DNA of 64,000 nucleotides from Stagonosporopsis chrysanthemi (Eukaryota; Ascomycota; Dothideomycetes; Pleosporales; Didymellaceae): the NCBI GenBank assembly GCA_022560025.1, contig JAFISE010000082.1, forward strand, positions 80,256 to 144,255. The letters are read 5' to 3'. A program made the position numbers and the translations under genes. The notes under the pieces were generated by a model. The model saw only the letters and a list, made by a program, of their open reading frames with translations, was not told the origin of the DNA and did not search any database. Every line of letters starts with the position of its first letter. Positions within the stretch are counted from its first letter, which is position 1. Positions 22,287 through 32,615 of the stretch are shown in pieces.

Positions 22287-22814
22287 CTAGCTAGTCCGGC
22301 CCTCCATATCGCGCCGCATAACACCGCGCATAACCTCCCTTGCCTCTTCTGCCACATCATCAAGGCTTCTGATAACGCTCTGCTTAAACTCCTCATCTGT
22401 GATGTTCTCATCTCGAGCTACTCTCTCAGCAAGTTTATCCGCTCTTCGAACGAGCCCTGCTGTAACTCCAATCACCGCACGTTCGAAAATATAGACTCGC
22501 ATCTGCATCTGGTACTCTTCGCACGGGCGACCTGGCCCCAAGAAGTACATGACATAATCATACTCGGCATCAATGGTACGGCGATAGTCCCGTAAATCTC
22601 CTTCTTGCGGTCGGGTTGCTTTTAGTTTCTCCACGCAAATAGTGTCGAGTTTGGTGACAAGAACGGCCACTGTTGCGTCTAAGGCCTGGATACGCGGGTG
22701 ATCAGGAGGAGGGAGCTCTGCTGATGGAGACGTGGTTGAGGTCGACAGGGAGGGCGGTGATGGAGTTGGAGGCGACACAGCTGTAGGCATTTCTGGTTCG
22801 TCTGCGTGGTTCAT
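22287..22814 (-). CDS. conserved-looking hypothetical protein (175 aa)
   Basis: Single-exon minus-strand frame. Residues 1-40 are Pro/Ser/Thr-rich and disordered. From about residue 45 on it is charged and mainly helical (LDATVAVLVTKLDTICVEKL, then DYRRTIDAEYDYVMYFLGPG and an Arg/Glu-rich C-terminal helix DDVAEEAREVMRGVMRR). Composition is that of a real protein and the frame is open with third-position variety, but I recognise no family. No signal peptide or membrane segment. It lies 220 bases downstream of, and convergent with, the PhyH-like gene. Confidence 0.6.
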   Translation of the reverse strand: MNHADEPEMPTAVSPPTPSPPSLSTSTTSPSAELPPPDHPRIQALDATVAVLVTKLDTICVEKLKATRPQEGDLRDYRRTIDAEYDYVMYFLGPGRPCEEYQMQMRVYIFERAVIGVTAGLVRRADKLAERVARDENITDEEFKQSVIRSLDDVAEEAREVMRGVMRRDMEGRTS

Positions 22815-23541
22815 GATATTTTGATGGTATAGGAATGGCGAAGAAGTTAGCTACCAGCCTAGACATACGATTTCCTGGATACACGGGCTCACTACTTAAG
22901 TACCAAAATATGCTTGAAACCTTGAAGTAACAGACTAAATCTGCAACCTTCACGTTTTTTCTGAAAATATGTGATCTTAGTGTGTTCACAGGTTCATGCA
23001 TACGGCGTACTAGACTTTACCTGTAGACCTGTGTTCGACCAGGCTCTCTCATGCTTGATGTCGCGTTGGTAGTATGCCTCGAAGCTACCCTCAATTTTTC
23101 AAGCGTATGTGACCTAAAAATTGAAGGACGCGGGAGCGGGTATCTCGCGTTTTGCTTCTGTTTGCTGCGTGGCGTCGAGACACCACTGCTCGAGGTTTGA
23201 TATTTGAATTGCAGTGAGTAAGCAAACGCAGATCCCAACATTCTAAACCGCTCTTGAGTTGCGTCAATCAGTTTATTTGTTTTGTTGTTGGCATGCGCTG
23301 CCATAACTTCACATGTATCAAAGCGAACTACGGTGAATTTCAAACCGCAATCGCACGATGCCGCCATACATTCATAACATTTAGTCAGTTCCCGTCTTCC
23401 AGGCAGCACGCTCGCAACAAGTCTCTTTAACTTACTTCACCTCTAAGCTGTTATTCGCGCGAACTGCGGTTCAAAGTCATCACCACAGCAGATTTGATAC
23501 CCAGCCAGCAATACACAAGCCTATCACACCTCACAAGCGCA
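22815..23541. other. intergenic, weak minus-strand frame only
   Basis: A 130-codon minus-strand frame at 23017-23409 has no family resemblance and an odd composition, so it is not called. The region otherwise holds the divergent promoters of the two small flanking genes. Confidence 0.5.
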
Positions 23542-23778
23542 ATGGCAACACCCGACAATCTTCTCGCTCTTGCAGCAGAACTCGCAAAACTCGGCGGTGA
23601 GCTCACTAACGTCGGCGGCAAGCTCGCAGAGGCAGCAACTCAACTCGAGCAAGAAGCTGCAAATCTGGCGGAAGAACGAGCAAAGCGATGGGGTTTCGAA
23701 GTTCAAGTTGCTGTTGGTGTGAAGGGTGGTCCTGGGCAGGGAGCGAACAACGTTCAAACTATTGAGGTAAAGAAGTGA
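23542..23778 (+). CDS. small helical protein (78 aa)
   Basis: Single exon from ATG 23542. The first 50 residues form an amphipathic, heptad-like helix (LAAELAKLGGELTNVGGKLA followed by EAATQLEQEAANLAEERAKR), then a short strand-like tail (FEVQVAVGVKGG) ends in EVKK. No signal peptide or Cys. The regular Leu/Ala/Glu spacing argues that it is a real coding sequence rather than chance; the function is unknown. A coiled-coil oligomer is likely. Confidence 0.65.
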   Translation: MATPDNLLALAAELAKLGGELTNVGGKLAEAATQLEQEAANLAEERAKRWGFEVQVAVGVKGGPGQGANNVQTIEVKK

Positions 23779-24127
23779 TCTGTAACTCTGCGTGCTTCTG
23801 CCGCTAGAGGGTGCGCGGGGTCTGATGTGGGAAAGATGATGTTCTTGATGAGCGAAGCAGTTGTAGATTGAGGTGGCTGCGTCAGGATAGCGCCAGTGAC
23901 ATTGTATACAACCCCCCTGAACCTTCGTTCAACATCAAAATGGCCTGAAGTCAAGGTATCTGTGTGTCATCTGGGGAGGGTAGAACGTGCAAGAACGATA
24001 CTGAACCTCGTGTTAAAGCGTGACTACCTGACATTTCGGCTGCGCTACTCTATTCGAGCCTAGTGCAACCCCAAATTTGAAGCACCCCGATCATCCCACC
24101 TCCTCCATTCCTCCCCACAATATCAAA
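23779..24127. other. intergenic spacer, promoter of ribokinase gene
   Basis: 349 bases with no supported gene. The right end is a C-rich leader (CCACCTCCTCCATTCC) before the ribokinase ATG. Confidence 0.55.
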
Positions 24128-25206
24128 ATGAGTTCAAAAGCAGTCATCTCAGTCATTGGATCCCTCAACGTTGATCTCGTCACCCGCACTTCGCGTGTGC
24201 CAGTGGCGGGCGAGACATTGACCAGCGAATCTTTCGATATTGGTTATGGAGGGAAAGGCGCTAACCAGGCTGTCGCGTGCGCACGCCTATCCCGCACACA
24301 GCAGCAGGCATCTGAGGGCAAGGCGTCTGATATCGAGGTCCGCATGGTTGGAGCGGTTGGCGATGATGAGTTTCACGAAGGGTTCTTGAAGAGTCTGAAC
24401 AAGGATGGCCTGAAGACGGATGCCGTTAAGATTTTGAAGGGGAAGAAGACCGGTGTTGCGGTCATCACAGTCGAGACAAGCACCGGAGAGAACAGGATCA
24501 TGTTCTGCCCTGGTGCCAACTACGACGTTGAAGTTAAGGATTTGGTCGACGACGATGCAAGCGTTGCCTTGTTCCAGCTCGAGCTACCAATGGAAGTTGT
24601 GCGTATCATGTGTACAGTACCACTAGTCAACTTTAGCTAACGATTTCAAGGTGTTGCACAACATGAAGACTGCGCGCCAGAAGGGCGTTGAGACAATCAT
24701 CAATCCAGCGCCTGCCATCCCACTTCCAGCTGAGGCATACGAGGGGCTTGGCCACTTGATCGTCAACGAGACCGAAGCTGCCATCCTCTCTGGTATCGAG
24801 AAGCCAACATCATGGGACGAAGTTGCAGCAGTCTTCATTTCGCGGGGAGTGAAAAACGTCATCATCACTCTGGGTGGCGAGGTAAGGCATCTCTCCCTCA
24901 GCACGAGAACTTAGCTGACAGCCCAATTAGGGTGTATTCTACCAGACTGCTAAACAACAATCTGAGTCTAAGAACGGCCGCATCGTTCCCGCACGAAAGG
25001 TCAAAGTGGTCGATACGACAGCAGCTGGCGACACTTTTGCTGGCGCGTACACCGTTGCCGTAGCTCACTGGAAGTCCATCTCCCGCGGCTCGGACTTCGA
25101 CCTCGACGCGGCGATTGCACACGCCAATCGCGCCGCCTCTATGACTGTGCAAAAGGCTGGTGCGCAATCAAGTATACCGTGGGCTGATGAGGTCCCCCAA
25201 GCGTAG
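24128..25206 (+). CDS. RBK1: ribokinase (PfkB family)
   Basis: Three exons, 24128-24598, 24651-24881 and 24931-25206, encode 325 aa. Introns are 52 and 49 bases (GTGCGT...TTTCAAG and GTAAGG...AATTAG). It phosphorylates D-ribose to ribose-5-phosphate with ATP, feeding nucleotide synthesis and the pentose phosphate pathway. Sequence proof: N-terminal PfkB signature with GSLNVDLV (start strand and sugar-binding Asp) and GYGGKGANQAVACARL; a central NPAPAIPLP strand and NETEA; and the C-terminal PfkB signature DTTAAGDTFAGAY, whose Asp in AAGD is the catalytic base. Length matches yeast Rbk1 (333 aa). A cytosolic enzyme with no targeting signal. Very confident call. Confidence 0.95.
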
Positions 25207-25815
25207 TGTAGATTGGAATATAAGCGATCACAATGTCCTTTAGTACACCTGGGGAGGAGCATGATAAGTCACATGACCAACGAAGAAGGGTATGACCGAG
25301 GTGAACTCACGCATTATACGACCACCCACCTACCAACCTTAAAAAAATCTTTCTGGTTTACAAGCAGGCAGCTCAACAAGGAGGTGACGATTATCCTACC
25401 ACGTAAGGTTATTTTCAGATTGTTTTTTTAGTCGAGGGTAACACTGTTCAAGGCGCTCGAAGAATTTATACTGGTAGGTTCGCAGGACTGAAGGGTTACC
25501 ATGAAGATTAGAAACTCAAAAGACTGCGATGTCTGCGCATCAAAGTGCTGGTCTATGCGGGCGCTAGTACGATCGCCGATAGCCGACGTGACGGGGACGA
25601 GACCATGCATGTCCATCTCCGCTGTCATACCGCCAGAAACCTTGCGCAAAGATCCCAATTCCTTCAATCAGCTCCTCAGACACCAGGAATACACCACAAA
25701 GCATAGACACTCACGTAGTGTTATTGTCGACCAGCGCTCAACTCAACCGCCACCCCGCCGCACCCCGCTGCACCCCGCAACCACTGCATCTACCACCCCA
25801 AGAACTTTCCACACC
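25207..25815. other. intergenic, promoter and leader of the E2 gene
   Basis: About 600 bases. A frame open from 25501 continues into the E2 start, but the ATG at 25816 is the family start. The leader is very C-rich (repeated CACCCCGC near 25752-25777). Confidence 0.55.
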
Positions 25816-26430
25816 ATGTCGAACCCAGCAGCAAAGCGCCTATTCAAGGAATACAAATCCCTCTCCTCTGACCCGCCCGAGGGCATAACTGCGGGCCCCG
25901 TAAGCGAAGACGACATGTTCCTGTGGGAAGCGTTAATTCAAGGGCCGGAGGGGACGCCCTTTGAAGGCGGCGTGTTCCCCGCGGAGTTGAAGTTCCCCAA
26001 AGACTACCCTCTGGCGCCGCCGAAAATGAAGTTCTTGACTGAGATGTGGCATCCGAACGGTACGTCCTTACACCCCCCCCCTTTCCCCCCCCCCCCACCT
26101 CTCTCTCCCCTGCACGCCCAATGGACGATGTGGACTGTGACCTGAGGCTTGGTAGATGCGTGTTGACAGTGGCTAGTGTACAACAATGGCGAAGTCTGCA
26201 TATCGATCCTGCACCCACCCGGCGACGACCCGCACCAGTACGAGCAAGCGTCCGAGCGCTGGTCGCCGATCCAAAGCGTCGAGAAGATCCTCATTAGCGT
26301 GATGAGCATGCTGGCTGAGCCAAATGACGAGAGTCCTGCGAATATCGATGCGGCTAAGATGTGGCGAAACAAGAGGGATGAGTATGAGAAGATTGTGCGG
26401 CAGAACGTCAAGAAAAGCCTAGGGTTGTGA
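25816..26430 (+). CDS. UBC7: ubiquitin-conjugating enzyme E2, Ubc7/UBE2G type
   Basis: Exons 25816-26059 and 26177-26430 give 165 aa, the same length as yeast Ubc7. The E2 fold is complete: N-terminal helix (KRLFKEYKSL), WEALIQGPEGTPFEGGVF, the FPKDYPLAPPKMKF strand with the PxxPP turn, HPN of the HPN motif, and the catalytic Cys 89 in NNGEVCISIL. Directly after the Cys comes the acidic 13-residue insertion (HPPGDDPHQYEQASERW) that marks the Ubc7/Cdc34 subclass; the C-terminus is short, so Ubc7 rather than Cdc34. Family role: endoplasmic-reticulum-associated degradation with Cue1 and Hrd1/Doa10, building K48 chains. The 117-base intron lies just after the HPN motif and includes a nearly pure C/T tract. 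Confidence 0.95.
26073..26096. repeat. C-rich homopolymer tracts inside the E2 intron
   Basis: C runs broken by TTT and followed by CACCTCTCTCTCCCC. They lie within the intron between 26060 and 26176 and may be length-variable; an extended polypyrimidine tract would normally sit nearer the acceptor. Confidence 0.85.
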
Positions 26431-26601
26431 GGGGTGATTGACGAACGATGGATGTATGCGGTTTGATTATGGCATAGCATGGGTGTCTGGGGTTATCAAC
26501 AAATGGGTTATGGCGTGTGATAGAAATAGAAGATTTGCGACGCGCTGCGGTTCGAAGATTTGGAATGCTGACGATCAACCAACGAGGATCTTGATGCAAT
26601 G

Positions 26602-27873
26602 CTACATCACCTCAACACCAGATGCCTCGCCCCATGCGTTGTACCCAACACCACGGAAATTCCACTCGACAACCTTTTCTTGTGTCGATCCACTTCGATC
26701 TGTTGCCTTGCTGTAGATGGTCACGTCCCTACCCTTATCAACTTTGACCTTTGTCTTCCACAATGTCCAAGCCCACTTCAGGTCCGCCTCTTTGTCCTCG
26801 TGGCTCTGGTCGAGTTCTGCATCTACCCACGTTTCCCCTCCGTCGACACTGACCTCGACCTTCGTGATCGGCCCATCAGCACCACTTGGCAGCGCATAGC
26901 CCTTCACTTCTATGACACCATCCTCGTCGCGGTGGACTGTCGAACCGCTCTTCGGCACGCCAATGACACTGTTGATTGGCATCTCCTGCAATGCGCCAAC
27001 CTTTCCCCACCACTTCTCTGCTTTCTCTTTGCAGTCGGCCTCCGGAGGAAGAATCTTGTAATCATGCTGCTGGTAATAGCTGCTGCTCTCGCACATCTGG
27101 ACTGTGATGCGGTCAAGCCATTTGACGCTCCTTGCACCAGCGATACCTGGCGTGACAACTCTGACCGGTGCACCGTGGTTGGGCGGCAGGGGCTTGTCGT
27201 TCATCTGGAGTGCTATTATGATTGAGCTATTGGAGTCCATGGCCCGAGACAAAGGTATGCTGGCGCCGTAGTATTCATCATCCTGGGTCGGCGTCTGGAA
27301 GCAAGAGAATGCGACATGTGCATCTTTCCACTTATCTTTCTCGACTTTGACGCCTGCTTTGTCAAGAACGTCTTTCAAGAGTGGCCCGGTCCATTTGCAG
27401 TTCATGACGGCGCCGTCAAACCAGTCAATGCCGGACACTTCCTTCAACTTCGTGCGCATGGTGTGGCGCCTGTTGCCGGCGCATTGTAATGCGCATATCA
27501 CGCTATGCTGAGGAAGTGCTTGTAAGTCTTTGACGTGGAGGGAAAGCTCCTTCTTCACAAGGCCGTAAACGCAGACTTGGTGCGTATTGGTGTCGAGATG
27601 TGGGATAGGCCCATGGTTACGGTCATATCCACCCTCTTTTGTAATGAAGCTAGGGCCCCGTCAGCCACGTTTGCCCTGCGTTCGCTGTACAAGATTGTTT
27701 CGATGGATGCAGTACCTTGAGACAAGCTTTTCGAGCTCTGGCTCCCGATTGAGCGGCTCTTCAACAGAGTATTCGAGCTAGTGCTGTCAGTAGCGTGTTT
27801 CGCAGTAAACAAATTACCGGTTACAGTAATTTGTAAAGACGAGGCGTCCGAAAGGGGTGCGTACCTGGACCAT
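26602..27873 (-). CDS. sulfite-oxidase-family molybdenum enzyme
   Basis: Minus-strand gene with a 9-base first exon (27873-27865, Met-Val-Gln), exon 2 at 27777-27716 and exon 3 at 27649-26602; 372 aa. Early residues match the sulfite oxidase layout (PLNREPELEKL, then a DRNHGPIPHLD turn that binds the Mo-pterin). The Mo-ligand cysteine lies in ALQCAGNRR, followed by FQTPTQDDEYYGASIPLSRAM and a LPPNHGAPVRVVTPGIAG pterin-binding block with Arg. A C-terminal Mo-co dimerisation domain follows (VEVSVDGGETW ... WAWTLW). It lacks the cytochrome b5 domain of animal SUOX and the haem/FAD domains of nitrate reductase, as do many fungal and plant peroxisomal forms. The final residues VEVM are not a PTS1, so location is unclear. 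Likely reaction: sulfite to sulfate for sulfur detoxification. Confidence 0.9.
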
Positions 27874-28358
27874 GATGTGCGGTTGTGGACTGGCGGCGAT
27901 GGCGTGATTGTGCTGGGGAAGGGCTAAACGGCGGGGTCAAGTATAAACGAAGCGCGGGCTAGTACCGGCTTGCACTGTACGAGGCTGTCAACTGACCCAG
28001 GTCACCCAAAAGGCAGGTACGGTTATTCGGACGGGTAGCGGCGGCTTGTGCTGCACATTCGTATATGTATCACTACCATCTGCGCCTGGCGTGCAGCTTC
28101 GTGTTAGATTGGCAGCGTTTGTAAGGTCGTACACTGATGACGTTTGCGAGACAGAGGATTGCGACATTCGAAGTGGGCCGTAGAACTATCGATTTACTCT
28201 TTCGTTTCGATGCTCGTCACTATAGAGCGCACAACGTGGATCTGCACCAGGTTGGCAGTGACGTAGGGTCATGAGTGTCACTGCACGTCGCCTTCTCTAT
28301 GGCAGCGTCAACCCGATCAAGAGCCTTGAAGACGTGCAGCGCGAGCCGCCGACGCCCT
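27874..28358. other. intergenic spacer
   Basis: 485 bases between two minus-strand genes; holds the promoter of the molybdoenzyme gene. Short antisense and sense frames at 28220-28549 are not supported. Confidence 0.55.
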
Positions 28359-29477
28359 CTATCTGCCTTTGCCGGGACCCGTTTGGACGCCTTCCTGGCC
28401 GTGTATCGCGTCGTTATATGCCGGAGGGCCACCCCCGTCACATTCAAAATCGCTGTCCTCATCAACACCATCAACTAATCCTCTCGTCTCTTGACCACCC
28501 ATCTCGATGTCTTCAGCCACCTGAGCCCTCGCGCTCTGCCTCGCTCTAGCAGAACTACGTGGCATCCCCATCAGCAAGGTAATCGGCAACCTAGAGGCCT
28601 CCCTGATGCAAACAAAAACCAAGAAAAACGGCATGCACATCGGCCACGTTGTCCAATCTTCCTCGCCATCTTGTCCAATGTACTTTAGGCCGCGGCCCCA
28701 TCGTACCAGGAAACAGTCGACCACCGTTCGCAACAAGCTGAGCGTTGCGGCGACTAACGGTAGGATGTTAAACAATACTACCGCCCACCAATTGGTCTTT
28801 ACGTTTGCGTTGCTGAAGAAAATTCGGCATCTAGGGCTGATGTAGGGGTTGACGATGTCGTCCATGCGTATTGAGAAAGCAGTGAGAACTACTGCGTATA
28901 GAAAGACGGCGGCTATGAGGCGATTGGCTCTGATGTTGGGCGATGGGTTCGGGGTGCAGCAGGTGAAGCAATCTGGCGGGGGTGGTGGCTTCTTCTGTAC
29001 TGCTTCAGGTTGTGTCTCGGTCGCGTCTGTCTCGGTGCGGTCATTTTGTAGTACGTCGGCTCGTGGGGCAGCCTCTGATTGAGGCTGTTCTACAACGATT
29101 GTGGGCAGCAGCTCTTCTTCATCTGGCGCCTTGCCGAGTGCCATGTACACATCTTCGTTTTTGATCGTACTGCAACAGTTCATGTGGCTGTGCGCAGCGA
29201 GTTCGAGAATGACTGTGAAGACGAGGATAAAAAATGTGCAAACGACTGTGGTAGCTTTAGGGCCGTGGTTGTCGATGTAGTCAAACGCACACTCTGTTTT
29301 GCTTTGTCTTGCATATTCCATTTTGTGAAGCCGTATTTCGAGGAAACAGTCGAAGACAGAGCAACGGCGAAGCAAGCTATCTGTCTTACTGTATATGTAC
29401 GCCGCGGCCCGCCTTATTGTGGCTGCGAGCGGATGATCGGGGCTGTGGTGAGGCACAACAGGATTAGTGGTGGTCAA
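28359..29477 (-). CDS. polytopic membrane protein with C-terminal PPAY motif (372 aa)
   Basis: Single exon on the minus strand. Hydrophobic helices are predicted at about residues 73-95 (VVCTFFILVFTVILELA), 190-212 (LIAAVFLYAVVLTAF), 232-255 (WWAVVLFNILPLVAATLSLL) and 285-303 (CMPFFLVFVCIRE). Between helices 1 and 2 lies a long acidic, disordered loop ending in KKPPPPPDCFTCC. The C-terminal tail is cytosolic in type and has GGGPPAYND, a PPxY motif that in fungi recruits WW-domain ubiquitin ligases (Rsp5-like) or arrestin-type adaptors. I do not recognise the family. It starts 150 bases downstream of the noxC stop on the same strand, so the two genes are closely spaced head-to-tail. Confidence 0.75.
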   Translation of the reverse strand: MTTTNPVVPHHSPDHPLAATIRRAAAYIYSKTDSLLRRCSVFDCFLEIRLHKMEYARQSKTECAFDYIDNHGPKATTVVCTFFILVFTVILELAAHSHMNCCSTIKNEDVYMALGKAPDEEELLPTIVVEQPQSEAAPRADVLQNDRTETDATETQPEAVQKKPPPPPDCFTCCTPNPSPNIRANRLIAAVFLYAVVLTAFSIRMDDIVNPYISPRCRIFFSNANVKTNWWAVVLFNILPLVAATLSLLRTVVDCFLVRWGRGLKYIGQDGEEDWTTWPMCMPFFLVFVCIREASRLPITLLMGMPRSSARARQSARAQVAEDIEMGGQETRGLVDGVDEDSDFECDGGGPPAYNDAIHGQEGVQTGPGKGR

Positions 29478-29627
29478 AATGGAAGTGCCGGCACGCCTGA
29501 ATGTGGCGGTGTCTTGTCAACTTGGACGCCATACGGACACAACAAGTTTCATGAATACACGAAAATTCTAATTCATATAGATTAAATTCTATGCTATCTG
29601 TTACAGGGGTATTTGAAGAATTGAACT

Positions 29628-31672
29628 TTAACCGAACACCTCGATCATGAATCGGTATTCGATCTTCCTTCCCTCGTTCCTCGCTTTAGCATTCATCTGT
29701 GAACACTGGTCTGCAATCTGCTGTCCGATGACTGGAGGCCCACAAAAGAAAATCCCAACGTTGATTTCGTCCTTCTTCTTTGACTTCTCCTTCAGTCTAT
29801 CACCCAAGACCTTGCACATGTCTGTGTAGTGCTCCTCCATGATCAAAGGTATGTCTGGACGACCGAAATGTGTCGGGTTGCAGAGACCAGTAATTGGTGA
29901 TTGCGGATGCTCATCTGTCCTGTGCTTCTCGAGCAACCACCGGAAAACATGTTCAGAGATTTGCTTGCGCTTTTGCGTAACATATGTCTGAATGCGAATG
30001 TCGAGGTGAGAGCGGTCGAGTTTGTTGGCACGAGAAACCTCATTCAGGAGGTCAGAAAACCAGAGCAGATTGTTCTTGTCGCGGACCATCCAGTGGAAGT
30101 CAACACGTCGGTGATCCTCGTAGGGAGAGGAGCCTTTTCCGCTCTCGTAGCCAGACTCGGCCGACTGCTCACCTGACATTGTGCGCTCGAGCTCGTGATA
30201 TTGGAGGTCAGTAAGAACACCTGAGAAAGGCGTGACACCGATACCAGCGCTAGGATGTGTCAGTGCTGTCGTTTGATTGCCAAGAATGCTGCTTACCCAA
30301 AGACCATGCTGTAGTCGAAATCGTAGAATCGTTGCGCAGGTGCACCATAAGGCCCATCGAGGCCAATATTGATTGACTGCTTCTTTCCGGCCTTTTTGGC
30401 AATATCGCGTAATTCATTCGTCCAGTCACCGTCCGCCTTGATGTGCACTTGCATCCTGTTATTGACGCAAGTCGAGACTGTAAAAGGGTGCCACTGCCAG
30501 CGAGACAGTTGGGGTACCTGCACAAAAACATACTGTCCAGCCTTGTAAGCCCAAGGTCGCTTGTGGGGGACCTCAACTGTGATCATTGTTGTCTCTTCAT
30601 CCAACAACTCGATTTCTCCATTGATGGGGCGAAAGCCAAGTATAACCCGCCAGGTCCGCTCAAAGACAACAAACAGTGTGGGAACTGCGAGCCAATAACC
30701 GAACATCGGCCACTGCAAGAGGCCTGCCGTGCCGTGCGCAATCATAAGACCGATGATGGGGAACATGAGCAGGTGGCCTAACTGGAAAACTTCGTAACTC
30801 CATTTGCGGACCTGAGGCATACTCATAGCCGTCAGGAGGTAGAAGCAGCCAATAGCTGTAAGGCCTGTCCATCCTGGCACAGTCCTCACATAGTCGATGT
30901 AGGAGCGAGGAACGGCATCGGCACCGAGCACGACAGCAACGCTGTCCTGGCGGTGTGCCATGCTTCCGAAGACGAACGATCCAGAAAGATGACCAATGGC
31001 ATGTAGGGTCGCAAAGCACAGAGCAACAATAGACATCTTGATGTGGAATGACTGTGAAAGATCCCAGTTGATGAAGCGGGAGACAAAGTAGAAGCGTCGA
31101 AGGAACGTTGCAAGCCAGCGCGACATGGAGAGAATGAGGAAGAAAAATGTCGGGTAAAGAACACCGGCACATGTTTTTGACACAACTACACCCCAGCCAA
31201 ATGCTGGAGTGTACTCATCGTATGTAAGGTATTTGACGAGCTGCCAAACACCAAACGCTATCATGAAGGATGCGACAAAGCTTAGGAAGGCGATCTCGGG
31301 TCCTTTGACGGCCCAGTAGGCGCGCGCCCTCCTATAGATTGACATTTGCTTCCAGTAGTCATCTTCCTGCTGTGCTTCCTTGCGGTCTTGTTCCAGCGAG
31401 GGTATTTCCCACTTTTTCACGGTCTCCGCGAAAACGGCATCGTCGATGCGGTCTTCTCGGGTTCCGATAACGCTTCGAAGGAATTCATGTCGGGCTTCTG
31501 CTCGTGATTCGTGATGAAGGTGGTGTGGTTGGGCTTTCGGTGCGATCTCCTGGTGCACCTGGTCGAGTTTGCGTTCTATCTCCCAATAATCGATTTTGCC
31601 ATTGTTGTCGTGGTCCAAGTCTTCAATGAATTTCTTGATCTCCGCATTCGTTAAATATTGTTGCTGAGCCAT
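29628..31672 (-). CDS. noxC: NADPH oxidase with EF-hand (NoxC type)
   Basis: Minus strand; exon 1 31672-30297 and exon 2 30249-29628, separated by a 47-base intron (GTAAGC...CCTAG), 665 aa. The N-terminus has one canonical EF-hand loop at residues 20-31 (D20, D22, N24, G25, I27, D28, E31), followed by a second degenerate one. Then comes a six-helix ferric-reductase-like core with two haem-ligand His pairs (HIKMSIVALCFATLHAIGH and FQLGHLLMFPIIGLMIAHG). FAD binding uses HPFTVST, and NADPH binding uses AGIGVTPFSG across the splice junction and FFCGPPVIG near the end. Family knowledge: Nox enzymes make superoxide in sexual development and host penetration; Ca2+ binding to the EF-hand would activate this class like animal NOX5. 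The ATG at 31672 was chosen because it begins just before the EF-hand helix. The C-terminus ends EVFG instead of the usual NF. Confidence 0.93.
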
Positions 31673-32119
31673 CGAACAAAGGGTTGGGGATTGTGGGTCA
31701 AGTCGATTAAGGTGCCACATGTGGCTCAATCTCTTATATCACCCACATGTTTTATCAACGGGTGTGACAACAAGCTGGGGACATACGTGCGCCGAGCAAC
31801 AACGGTTGGCACTATGGACTGGTCGGGCTAGGCAGTGCCCAGAAAAGAGTCTCGACACAGAGTACCAAGACGACAAGAGCCTCAAGCCGGATGTGATGCC
31901 GGCGGACAAGGCTGGCGGAGCGGAACTATCATCACTAGGCACTTCCGCCCACTGCGAAGCCACACACGAGGGGCGGCCAAGATCTCCGCGCACATCTGAT
32001 TCCATAAACGATCTTGGCCCTCCCCTGTAGCGTGCGATCTTGCGTTAACCCCCAGTCCTGAGACGATCTGTTCATCGAGCATCCTGATCGAACATTCAGC
32101 TTCGAAACTTGCTGCGCTT

Positions 32120-32127
32120 TGACGTCA
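32120..32127. promoter_or_regulatory. CRE-type palindrome TGACGTCA, site 1
   Basis: Perfect 8-base palindrome, 489 bases upstream of the hydrolase ATG and 448 bases from the noxC ATG. Such sites bind bZIP factors of the ATF/CREB type (Atf1/AtfA). Confidence 0.6.
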
Positions 32128-32233
32128 GTTATTAAGCCAGACACATCCGGTTGAGTGCTCTTACAATTCAGTATTGTTTTCGCGACAATAATCATGAAAA
32201 TGTCGGCAGCCGAGAGACCAAGTGCTTGGCTGG

Positions 32234-32241
32234 TGACGTCA
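32234..32241. promoter_or_regulatory. CRE-type palindrome TGACGTCA, site 2
   Basis: Second perfect copy, 375 bases upstream of the hydrolase ATG. Confidence 0.6.
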
Positions 32242-32431
32242 ATCTCAGCTCATCCAACACTGGCGCTCCTTCTCTTCTCAACGAACTGCACCGCACTGCG
32301 AACGTCAAATCAGTCCTTATCAGCTATGCACCACACGCTCAGAATCCATGATGCCGTGACAGATGCGTATCCCAAAAAGAGCTCCCCAGATCTAGCACGC
32401 ATACGGACTAACCCGTCCTTTCCCGCGCCTT

Positions 32432-32439
32432 TGACGTCA
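32432..32439. promoter_or_regulatory. CRE-type palindrome TGACGTCA, site 3
   Basis: Third perfect copy, 177 bases upstream of the hydrolase ATG, in the core-promoter range. Confidence 0.6.
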
Positions 32440-32615
32440 CCAACCTCCATGAATGCGTCGATGGCATCCACATCCGTGTGCATCCATGTACAATGTTTTT
32501 GCCCTGCATGATATCGTACCTCCATCCTTGACGTTCTCGTTCTCTTGTTATCAGCAGAAGTCCAGCATTGTACACCATCCTAATCACAGCGTTACACACT
32601 TGAGCACAACCCACC

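Larger units (their letters stand above)
31673..32615. promoter_or_regulatory. divergent noxC / hydrolase promoter region
   Basis: 943 bases between two divergent starts. No gene within it. It contains three perfect TGACGTCA palindromes (listed separately), spaced 114 and 198 bases apart, all nearer the hydrolase gene, plus a CT-rich leader before 32616. Confidence 0.65.

Noticed and set aside
23017..23409. 130-codon minus-strand frame
   Set aside because: No domain, no gene-like start context, composition not protein-like; listed as intergenic.
29079..29585. 168-codon plus-strand frame
   Set aside because: Antisense to the membrane-protein gene; mirrors its Cys/Val-rich stretch.
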